Shown piece by piece: positions 5,233 through 11,852 of a stretch of DNA of 17,419 nt (positions are counted from its first letter, which is position 1; each line of letters opens with the position of its first letter). The stretch comes from Pseudomonadota bacterium (GTDB taxonomy: Bacteria > Pseudomonadota > Gammaproteobacteria > Xanthomonadales > Xanthomonadaceae), in contig JAEWLO010000377.1 of NCBI GenBank assembly GCA_023457475.1, positions 1-17,419 of the forward strand, given 5' to 3'. The position numbers and the translations under genes were made by a program. Below the pieces are notes generated by a model. The model had not been told where the DNA came from, searched no databases, and saw nothing but the letters and a program-made list of their open reading frames with translations.

Positions 5233-7625
5233 GTCAACTGCGCGCAGGGATGTGGGCGGCCGCGCTGGTCGTGGTCGTGGCGACCGGGCAGGGCGGCAAC
5301 ATGGCCTACGCGCAGTCTGCGGCGGCGACAGCCGCGGATGAACGCGTGCAGCTCAACCTGGTCGACACCGACGTCGGCGGCGTGCTGCGGATGGCGGCGC
5401 GCTTCACCGGCCGGCAGTTCCTGATCGACCCCAAGGTCACCGGCAAGATGACCGTGGTCTCCGATGGGCCGGTCGACCGTGCCCAGGCCTACCAGTTGCT
5501 GGTCAGCGCCCTGCGCATGCGTGGCTTCGCCGTGGTCGAGAGCGGTGGCGTATCCCGCGTGGTGCCGCAGGCCGACGCCAAGCTGCTCGGTGGACCGGTG
5601 GGCGGCAGTGGGGCCGGTGGCGAAGTCGTCACCCGCACCTTCACCCTGCGCTTCGAAAACGCCACCGCGCTGGTGCCGGTGCTGCGACCGATGATCGCCG
5701 CCGACAATCCCATCACCGCTTCGGCGGCCAGCAACAGCCTGGTCATCACCGACTACGCCGACAACCTGGAGCGCATCGCGCGCATCATCGCCAGCCTGGA
5801 TACGCCCGCCAACATGGACACCGACGTGGTCAAGCTGCAGAAGGGCATCGCGGTGGACGTGGCGGCGATGGTGAGTCCGCTGCTGGAGGCGCAGGGCAAC
5901 GAGCCCACCCAGAAGGTGGTGGTGATGGCCGACCCGCGCAGCAACAGCGTGCTGCTGCGCTCCAGCAGCCCCGCGCGCACGCGCCTGGCCCGGCAGCTGG
6001 TGGAGAAGCTGGATCGCGCCCAGGACGAATCCGGCAACCTGCATGTGGTCTACCTGCGCAACGCGCAGGCGACCGCGCTGGCCAAGGTGCTGCGTGGCGT
6101 GGTGGCCGGGCAGACCGACGCGCCACGGGCCAGCGATCCGCTGGCAACCACGGCGGCGGCGGGCGGCACCGGTCCTTCGCAGAACGCGACCGTCCAGCAG
6201 ACCAGCAGCACGACCGGCAACACGACCGGTGCCAACGGCAGCACCGGTAACGGCTTGCCCGGCTCACAGCGACTGGATGCTGCCGGCAACGGCAACGAGG
6301 AGACCGGCTTCAGTCACAACGGCATTTCGGTGCAGCCGGACCCCACCACCAACACGCTGCTGATCTCCGCACCGGAGCCGGTGTACCGCAACCTGCGTCG
6401 GGTGATCGACCAGCTCGACCAGCGTCGTGCGCAGGTACTGGTGGAGAGTCTCATCGTGGAGGTCACCCAGGAAGATGCCGCCGAGCTCGGCGTGCAGTGG
6501 ATGCTGGGCAACGGCCGCACCTTCGGCGGCACCCGCTTCGGCGGCAGTGGCCTCAACGCCAGCGCCAGCACCACGCTGGACGTGCTGGCCAAGGACGGGC
6601 TCAACCTGGGAGTGATCGACGGCACCATCAACCTCCCCGGCGTCGGCGAAATCCTCAACCTCAAGGCGCTCGCCAATGCGCTGCAGAGCCGGGGCGGGGC
6701 CAACATCCTGTCCACGCCGAACCTGATGACGCTGGACAACGAGAAGGCCAGCATCATGGTCGGCCAGACCGTGCCGTTCGTCAGTGGGCGCTACGTCACC
6801 GACGGTGGCGGCGGCAGCAACAACCCGTTCCAGACCATCGAACGCGAGGATGTAGGCCTGAAGCTGCAGGTGCGCCCGCAGATTTCCGAAGGCGGCACGG
6901 TCAAGCTGGACATCTACCAGGAAGTCAGCAGCATCGATCCGCAGAGCTCCAACGAGACCCTCGGCATCGTGACCAACAAGCGCGCACTCGATACCAGTGT
7001 GCTGCTCGACGACGGTCAGATCATGGTGCTGGGCGGGCTGCTGGAAGACAGCGTCAGCCATGGCCGTGATGCCGTGCCCGGGCTGGGGCGCATTCCGTTG
7101 CTGGGTGCGCTGTTCCGCAGCGACAGCCGCAACCGCACCAAGACCAACCTGATGGTGTTCCTGCGTCCGCATGTGGTGCGCGACCCCGCCGCCGGCCAGC
7201 GCCTCACCCGCGACCGCTACGACTACATGCGCAACGCGCAGGCCAGCACGCAGCCGGCGCACACCTGGGCCCTGCCGGACATGCAGGCCCCCCAGCTGCC
7301 CCCGCAGGACCTGCCCGTGCAGGGCGAGGGCAGCACGCAGGGGCTGCAGGGCAGTGCAGCGCAGAGCTCGACCGCAGCCCTGCATGCGCAGTCCGACAGC
7401 ACCGTGCAGTTGCTTCAGTTCGCACAGAACCTGGACGCGGCCGCGGCGGCGCAGGCGGTCGCACAGGTGCGTGCCCTCGGTCTGCCGGCCTACGCCGAAG
7501 CTACCCCGGGCAGCACGACCCAGCGCGTCCGCGTGCGCGTCCCGCGCGAGCCGGCGAAGCTGGATCCCGCCCTGCAGCAGTTGCGCGCACTGGGCTTCAC
7601 GCCGGAACTGGTGATCGGACCGTGA
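5229..7625 (+). CDS. gspD: type II secretion secretin GspD with C-terminal SPOR-like domain
   Basis: 798 residues from ATG 5229 (ATGA overlap with gspM). An in-frame ATG at 5043 lies deep inside gspM and is rejected. A Sec signal peptide (hydrophobic AAALVVVVATG, cleavage likely after AYA28) has no lipobox cysteine, so this is not a lipoprotein like P. aeruginosa HxcQ. Domains: N0 about 40-115 (VQLNLVDTDVGGVLRMAARF), N1 about 135-195, N2 about 199-265, N3 about 270-400 interrupted by a Gly/Ser/Thr/Asn/Gln-rich insert at about 295-360, then the secretin core about 402-650 with the VPFVSG-type gate, EREDVGLKLQVRPQI, LGGLL, VPGLGRIPLLGALF and LMVFLRPHVVRD. After a Pro/Gln/Ser-rich linker, residues about 726-798 look like a SPOR domain: VQLLQF, VRALGLPAYAEA, RVRVRVP, LRALGFTPELV. 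The protein would form the outer-membrane channel. A peptidoglycan-binding tail might replace or aid a pilotin; none is encoded here. Confidence 0.95.
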   Translation: MSQLRAGMWAAALVVVVATGQGGNMAYAQSAAATAADERVQLNLVDTDVGGVLRMAARFTGRQFLIDPKVTGKMTVVSDGPVDRAQAYQLLVSALRMRGFAVVESGGVSRVVPQADAKLLGGPVGGSGAGGEVVTRTFTLRFENATALVPVLRPMIAADNPITASAASNSLVITDYADNLERIARIIASLDTPANMDTDVVKLQKGIAVDVAAMVSPLLEAQGNEPTQKVVVMADPRSNSVLLRSSSPARTRLARQLVEKLDRAQDESGNLHVVYLRNAQATALAKVLRGVVAGQTDAPRASDPLATTAAAGGTGPSQNATVQQTSSTTGNTTGANGSTGNGLPGSQRLDAAGNGNEETGFSHNGISVQPDPTTNTLLISAPEPVYRNLRRVIDQLDQRRAQVLVESLIVEVTQEDAAELGVQWMLGNGRTFGGTRFGGSGLNASASTTLDVLAKDGLNLGVIDGTINLPGVGEILNLKALANALQSRGGANILSTPNLMTLDNEKASIMVGQTVPFVSGRYVTDGGGGSNNPFQTIEREDVGLKLQVRPQISEGGTVKLDIYQEVSSIDPQSSNETLGIVTNKRALDTSVLLDDGQIMVLGGLLEDSVSHGRDAVPGLGRIPLLGALFRSDSRNRTKTNLMVFLRPHVVRDPAAGQRLTRDRYDYMRNAQASTQPAHTWALPDMQAPQLPPQDLPVQGEGSTQGLQGSAAQSSTAALHAQSDSTVQLLQFAQNLDAAAAAQAVAQVRALGLPAYAEATPGSTTQRVRVRVPREPAKLDPALQQLRALGFTPELVIGP

Positions 7626-9064
7626 GCGCCATGCACGAACTGCCGCCGCTGCCGTTCGCCTGGGCGCGCGCGCAGAACGTGCTGCTGACCGTGCAGGGCG
7701 AGGAGCGCGTGCTGCTGGGCACCTCCGCCACCCCGGCCTGGGCCGTGGCGGAGCTGCGTCGTCGCTATGGTGCCTTGCGCTTCGAAGTGATCGACGACAC
7801 TGCCTGGCAGCAACGGCTGGGCGAGCAGTACCGCGACGGGGGTGATGCCGCCGCGCTCGTCGGTGCCGCCCAAAGCGAGGTCGACCTCGATCGGCTGATG
7901 CAGGACATGCCCGAGGTCACCGATCTGCTCGACGCGCAGGACGACGCGCCGGTGATCCGCATGATCAATGCGCTGCTGGCACAGGCTGCGCGCGACGGGG
8001 CCAGCGACCTGCATATCGAACCGTTCGAGACCCATTCGGTGGTGCGCTACCGGGTGGACGGCACCCTGCGCGACATGGTGCAGCCGCGTCGCGCGCTGCA
8101 CGCCGCGCTGGTCTCGCGCATCAAGATCATGGCGCACCTGGACATTGCCGAGAAGCGCCTGCCGCAGGACGGCCGCATCGCCATCCGCGTGGGCGGGCGA
8201 CCACTGGATATCCGTGTCTCCACCGTGCCCACCGGCCACGGCGAGCGTGCGGTGCTGCGTCTGCTGGAAAAGGACGCCGGCCGCCTGCAACTGCAGCGGC
8301 TGGGCATGGCCGACGATACCCTGGCCACGTTCACCGGCTTGATCCGCCAACCGCACGGCATCGTGCTGGTCACCGGCCCGACCGGCAGCGGCAAGACCAC
8401 CTCGCTCTATGCGGCGCTCGGTCAGCTCGACAGCAACACCGCCAACATCCTCACCGTGGAAGACCCGGTGGAGTATGACTTCGCCGGCATCGGCCAGATC
8501 CAGGTCAACGCGCGCATCGGCATGACCTTTGCCACCGCCCTGCGCGCGATCCTGCGCCAGGATCCGGACACCATCATGATCGGTGAGATCCGCGACCTGG
8601 AAACCGCGCAGATTGCCGTGCAGTCCTCGCTGACCGGTCACGGCGTACTGGCCTCGCTGCACACCAACGACGCCATTTCGGCGGTGACTCGTCTTGCCGA
8701 CATGGGCGTCGAACCGTTCCTGCTGGCCTCGTCCTTGCGCGGCGTGCTTGCGCAGCGGCTGGTGCGTCGCCTTTGCGCGCATTGCCGAAAGCAGGGCGTG
8801 GACGCGCACGGCCAGCCGGAGTGGCGCGCAGTGGGCTGCGCGGCCTGCGCGAACAGCGGCTACAAGGGGCGCACCGGCATCCATGAGTTGTTCGTGGTGG
8901 ACGACCGCGTTCGTGCACTGATCCATGAAGGGCAGGGCGAACCGGCGCTGCGCGAAGCCGCGCGCGTGGCCGGCATGCGCACGCTGCGCGAGGACGGCAT
9001 GCGCTGGGTCGCCCAGGGCATCACCACGCGCGAGGAGATCCTGCGCGTCACCGGCGACGACTGA
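7622..9064 (+). CDS. gspE: type II secretion ATPase GspE
   Basis: 480 residues from GTG 7622, which overlaps the secretin stop as GTGA; ATG 7631 (477 residues) is an equally possible start. It is a cytoplasmic hexameric ATPase that powers pseudopilus assembly and docks on GspL. Visible features: an N-terminal region of about 100 residues; the N2 domain with ASDLHIEP (about 126-133) and RYRVDGTLRD; Walker A GPTGSGKTT at 252-260 (K258); the Asp box VEDPVEY; the Walker B region DPDTIMIGEIRD at 314-325; the His-box region TGHGVLASLHTNDA; and a zinc-binding tetracysteine motif C385-x2-C388 ... C406-x2-C409 of the kind that marks GspE/PilB ATPases. All catalytic residues look intact. Length is close to the family norm of about 500. 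The gene is followed 10 bp later by gspF. Confidence 0.97.
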   Translation: MSAMHELPPLPFAWARAQNVLLTVQGEERVLLGTSATPAWAVAELRRRYGALRFEVIDDTAWQQRLGEQYRDGGDAAALVGAAQSEVDLDRLMQDMPEVTDLLDAQDDAPVIRMINALLAQAARDGASDLHIEPFETHSVVRYRVDGTLRDMVQPRRALHAALVSRIKIMAHLDIAEKRLPQDGRIAIRVGGRPLDIRVSTVPTGHGERAVLRLLEKDAGRLQLQRLGMADDTLATFTGLIRQPHGIVLVTGPTGSGKTTSLYAALGQLDSNTANILTVEDPVEYDFAGIGQIQVNARIGMTFATALRAILRQDPDTIMIGEIRDLETAQIAVQSSLTGHGVLASLHTNDAISAVTRLADMGVEPFLLASSLRGVLAQRLVRRLCAHCRKQGVDAHGQPEWRAVGCAACANSGYKGRTGIHELFVVDDRVRALIHEGQGEPALREAARVAGMRTLREDGMRWVAQGITTREEILRVTGDD

Positions 9065-9074
9065 GAGCCCACCG

Positions 9075-10274
9075 ATGCCCCAGTTCGACTACCACGCGGT
9101 CAACGCCAGCGGCAGTACCGAAAAGGGACGACTGGATGCCGACAGTCCCAAAGGCGCGCGCCAGCTGTTGCGCGGGCGCGGCCTGACGCCCGTGGAGCTG
9201 CGGGCGGTCAGCGCCAACGCCGGGCAATGGCGGCGGCGCGCGCTCAGCTCCACCGAGCTCGCGTGGGCCACGCGCCAGCTTTCCAGCCTGCTGGCCGCGC
9301 GCCTTCCTCTGGAAGCCGCGCTCAGCGCGGTGATTGAACAAGCCGAGCAGGCGCATGTCGTGCAGGCGTTGACCGCAGTCCGCACCGACGTACGCAGCGG
9401 TCAACGACTCACCGTGGCGCTGGCCGCCCGTCCGCGCGACTTCCCGCCCATCTACCGCGCGCTGGTCGGTGCCGGCGAAGACTCCGGCGATCTGGGGCGG
9501 GTGATGGAGCGGCTGGCCGACTACATCGAAGAGCGCAACGCGCTGCAGGCCAAGGTCATCACCGCGTTCATCTATCCCGGTGCGATCAGCCTGGTTTCGG
9601 TGGCGATCGTGATCTTCCTGCTCAGCTATGTGGTGCCGCAGGTGGTCACGGCCTTCGTACAGGCACGCCAGACCTTGCCGCTGTTGACGCGGGTGATGCT
9701 GGACGCCAGTGCCTTCACCCGCGAGTGGGGCATATGGGTGGGGTTGGGCGTGGGTGCCTTGGTCGTCGCGTGGCGCATGGCCCTGCGCCGGCCCGACCTC
9801 CGGCTTGGGTGGGACAAGGGCATGCTGCGCGTGCCGATGGTGGGGCGCTTTCTCATCGGTGTGAACAGCGCCCGCTTCGCCTCGACGTTGGCCATCCTCA
9901 TCGACGCCGGCGTGCCGTTGCTCCGCGCGCTGGATGCAGCACGGCAGACGTTGGGCAACGCGTTCCTCGCACGCTGCGCGGATGACGTCGCCTCGCGGGT
10001 GCGCGAAGGCGCGGCGCTGGGGGCGGCGTTGAAGGTGCAGAAGGTGTTCCCCCCGATTCTCGTGCACCTTGTCGCCAGCGGTGAGAAGACAGGTTCACTT
10101 GCCCCGCTGCTCGAGCGCGCAGCACAGACCATTTCACGCGAGATCGAACGCCGTGCCATGGCGCTGACGGCGTTGCTGGAGCCGGCGATGATCCTGGTGA
10201 TGGGCGGCGTGGTGCTCACCATCGTGCTTGCGGTGCTGATGCCGATCATGGAAATGAATCAGCTGGTCAACTGA
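9075..10274 (+). CDS. gspF: type II secretion inner-membrane platform protein GspF
   Basis: 399 residues, the standard length. ATG 9075 gives the family-typical start PQFDYHAVNASGSTEKGRLDA; a longer frame from 8925 overlaps gspE and is rejected. It has two tandem T2SSF domains: the first about residues 68-190 (LSSLLAARLPLEAALSAV, GAGEDSGDLGRVMERLADYI), the second about 265-390 (FASTLAILIDAGVPLLRALD, ASGEKTGSLAPLLERAA). Three membrane spans start near V161, G219 and L368. The paired G-E-x-[ST]-G-x-L motifs of each half are both present. GspF is the inner-membrane hub that contacts GspE, GspL and GspM. It ends the T2SS cluster: the next gene follows a 226-bp control region. PilC-type type IV pilus proteins are homologous, but the surrounding gsp genes settle the assignment. 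Confidence 0.96.
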   Translation: MPQFDYHAVNASGSTEKGRLDADSPKGARQLLRGRGLTPVELRAVSANAGQWRRRALSSTELAWATRQLSSLLAARLPLEAALSAVIEQAEQAHVVQALTAVRTDVRSGQRLTVALAARPRDFPPIYRALVGAGEDSGDLGRVMERLADYIEERNALQAKVITAFIYPGAISLVSVAIVIFLLSYVVPQVVTAFVQARQTLPLLTRVMLDASAFTREWGIWVGLGVGALVVAWRMALRRPDLRLGWDKGMLRVPMVGRFLIGVNSARFASTLAILIDAGVPLLRALDAARQTLGNAFLARCADDVASRVREGAALGAALKVQKVFPPILVHLVASGEKTGSLAPLLERAAQTISREIERRAMALTALLEPAMILVMGGVVLTIVLAVLMPIMEMNQLVN

Positions 10275-10500
10275 ATGCATTGAAGCGTGATGCACGTTTT
10301 CATTCGTGGGAACTTCCACACCTTTCTCCAGAGTATTACAGCGAGTTCCACACCTTTCTTAAGCGCACTGTCATCCGCGAAGCCGAGCATCACTCCCGTC
10401 GCCGCAGCGCGGACTGGGAGGTCCCCGGGCGGCAGCAGGTGCAGGTGTTGTTCCTCCCTCGGTGTTTCAACTTCGTAGTAGAACCCTTCTGGAGAAGACC
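10275..10500. other. 226-bp non-coding control region between gspF and the DING gene
   Basis: This stretch is visibly less GC-rich than its neighbours and holds no credible gene. Small frames starting at 10280 and 10287 show no codon bias and no ribosome site. Contents: a weak hairpin just after gspF (TGCAT 10276-10280 with ATGCA 10290-10294, followed by TTTT 10297-10300), a 14-bp perfect direct repeat (10314-10327 and 10346-10359), a possible -10 box TATTAC at 10334-10339 between the repeats, and a lone PhoB-like heptamer CTGTCAT at 10368-10374. The ribosome site GGAGA is at 10491-10495, 5 bases before the ATG at 10501. It probably contains the promoter of the DING gene; the exact start site cannot be read from sequence. 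Confidence 0.6.
10314..10359. repeat. 14-bp perfect direct repeat, likely regulator site
   Basis: TTCCACACCTTTCT occurs at 10314-10327 and again at 10346-10359, 32 bp apart start to start, which is about three turns of the DNA helix, so both copies face the same side. A -10-like TATTAC (10334-10339) lies between them. The copies are about 140-190 bp upstream of the DING-protein ATG. Spaced direct repeats next to a promoter usually bind a dimeric or tandem activator or repressor. The unit does not match the PhoB heptamer consensus well (the CTTCCAC part matches 5 of 7 positions at the first copy only), so the binding protein is unknown. Confidence 0.5.
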
Positions 10501-11661
10501 ATGAACAAGTACAAGATCCTCGCCGCGGTGGTTGCCACCGCTCTGATGTCGGTTGCCGGCGTCGCCTCGGCCCAGGTGGCCGTCAAGGGTGGCGGCGCGT
10601 CGCTGCCGGCTGACCTGTACAAGGGCTCGACCGACAGCATCCTGCCGTCGAACTTCAGCTACGCCGTGACCGGCTCGGGCACCGGCAAGACCGCCTTCCT
10701 GACCAACAATTCGGCGCTGTTCAACACCACCGGTACCGTGCACTTCGCCGGTAGCGATTCGGTCCTCAGCTCCACCGAAATCGCCAACTACAACGCCAAC
10801 TTCCGCCCCACCTACGGTCCGCTCCTGCAGTTCCCGTCGGTGGCGACCTCGGTCACCATTCCGTTCAACAAGGCCGGTGAAGCGCTGAACATTTCCGACG
10901 CCAACCTGTGCGGCATCTTCGCCGGCACCATCACCACCTGGGAAGGCGTGGAAAACAGCGGTCGTACCGGCGACATCCAGGTCGTCTACCGTCCGGAAAG
11001 CAGCGGCACCAGCGAGCTGCTGACCCGCTTCCTGAGCACCATGTGCGTCGCCCATCCGATCGCGACCAGCACCCTGAAGGACGAAGTGTTCTCGGTGCAG
11101 TCGACGTTCGCCAACCTGTTCGACGGCAATGTCGTTCCGGCCAACTTCGTGGCCGCACCGGCCACCGGCGGTACCTCGCTGTACACCGCTGTGTACGCGC
11201 AGGAAGGCCGTATCGGCTACGTGGGTCCGGACGTGATCCCGGACCTGAATGACGCCACCAAGGTTGCCAAGCTGCGCGACAAGTCGCCGAGCGAAGTCAA
11301 TGTCAGCCAGACCCTCGACCTGATCGCTCCGCCGAGCACTGCTGCTGACCTGGCCGATCCGTCCAAGTGGGTGCCGGTGTTCACCAACCCGTCCGAAGGC
11401 TACCCGATCGCCGGTTACACCAACTTCGACATCGGCCAGTGCTACAAGGCGGTCGCAGTGACCAACCAGCTGCGCTTCTTCCTCACCGCGCACTACAACC
11501 TCGGCGCAACCGGTACCAATGACACGGCCGTCCGTGCTCACGGTTTCATCCCGCTGACCCGCACCTGGCGCGAAGCCATCTACAACAACTTCGTAAATTC
11601 TGCCTCGCTGAACAGCTTGGGCAATGCCCAGACCTGCGGCACTTCGGGTCGTCCGGTGTAA
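10501..11661 (+). CDS. secreted DING/PstS-like phosphate-binding protein (alkaline phosphatase L-like)
   Basis: 386 residues with a strong ribosome site (GGAGA 10491-10495). A classic Sec signal peptide (MNKYKILAAVVATALMSVAG...) ends at ASA24. The mature start QVAVKGGGASLPADLY aligns with the DING N-terminus 'DINGGGATLPQALY', although the D-I-N-G letters themselves are changed. Phosphate-pocket segments are present: G58-S-G-T-G-K-T, FAGSD at 82-86, and P-E-S-S-G-T-S at 165-171, matching the 'R-S-D-x-S-G-T' loop of PstS/DING proteins. Four cysteines in the mature chain (in LCGIF, TMCVA, GQCYK and QTCGT) could make two disulphides, fitting an extracellular protein. No lipobox and no pstCAB genes adjoin it, so it is unlikely to be the ABC-transporter PstS. 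P. aeruginosa LapA (alkaline phosphatase L) and LapC are relatives exported by the Hxc T2SS, and by position this protein is the likely T2SS substrate. Catalytic activity is not provable from sequence. Confidence 0.88.
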   Translation: MNKYKILAAVVATALMSVAGVASAQVAVKGGGASLPADLYKGSTDSILPSNFSYAVTGSGTGKTAFLTNNSALFNTTGTVHFAGSDSVLSSTEIANYNANFRPTYGPLLQFPSVATSVTIPFNKAGEALNISDANLCGIFAGTITTWEGVENSGRTGDIQVVYRPESSGTSELLTRFLSTMCVAHPIATSTLKDEVFSVQSTFANLFDGNVVPANFVAAPATGGTSLYTAVYAQEGRIGYVGPDVIPDLNDATKVAKLRDKSPSEVNVSQTLDLIAPPSTAADLADPSKWVPVFTNPSEGYPIAGYTNFDIGQCYKAVAVTNQLRFFLTAHYNLGATGTNDTAVRAHGFIPLTRTWREAIYNNFVNSASLNSLGNAQTCGTSGRPV

Positions 11662-11689
11662 CGGATCCGCGTGACGGATCGATGCTTGA

Positions 11690-11719
11690 GGGTGCCGGCA
11701 GCAATGCCGGCACCCTTTT
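11690..11719 (+). terminator. intrinsic (Rho-independent) terminator after the DING gene
   Basis: A perfect 11-bp stem, GGGTGCCGGCA (11690-11700) with TGCCGGCACCC (11705-11715), closes a GCAA tetraloop and is followed by TTTT and CATTT. It starts 28 bp after the TAA of the DING gene. The strength of this hairpin implies that the DING gene ends its own transcript and that the giant exoprotein gene downstream uses its own promoter. Confidence 0.95.
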
Positions 11720-11742
11720 CATTTAACGGTCTACGAACACGC

Positions 11743-11760
11743 CTGTCGGCTTTGTGCCAT
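11743..11760 (+). promoter_or_regulatory. possible Pho box upstream of the exoprotein gene
   Basis: CTGTCGG (11743-11749), four bases, GTGCCAT (11754-11760): two heptamers in the 7+4+7 geometry of a PhoB site, each matching the consensus CTGTCAT at 5 of 7 positions. A -10-like TCTAAC lies 8 bp further on (11769-11774), roughly where a PhoB-dependent promoter would place it, and the start codon is at 11853 with SD GAGG at 11844-11847. A 10-of-14 match can arise by chance in a region of this size. The case rests partly on the phosphate-linked neighbours, so confidence is low. Confidence 0.25.
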
Positions 11761-11852
11761 CCCCACCGTCTAACAGGTGCATGGCCCTGTCCTGAGCGGC
11801 CATACCCATTCAGCAACCGCCTGTCCGGGCGGGCCATCCGGTTGAGGTTTCA

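Noticed and set aside
4665..6044. Antisense open frame of 459 codons opposite gspM and gspD
   Set aside because: No recognisable domain; it fully overlaps two well-supported genes.
7490..8926. Antisense open frame of 478 codons opposite gspE
   Set aside because: Shadow of an intact, motif-complete ATPase gene.
10276..10300. Terminator after gspF
   Set aside because: The stem is only 5 bp with a 9-base loop and a short T run separated from it; too weak to call.
10368..10374. CTGTCAT heptamer as a Pho box for the DING gene
   Set aside because: Neither the position 11 bases upstream nor 11 bases downstream matches the heptamer, so only a half-site is present.
10280..10504. Small open frame (74 codons) between gspF and the DING gene
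   Set aside because: No ribosome site, no codon bias, overlaps the DING start codon and is interrupted by the direct-repeat region.
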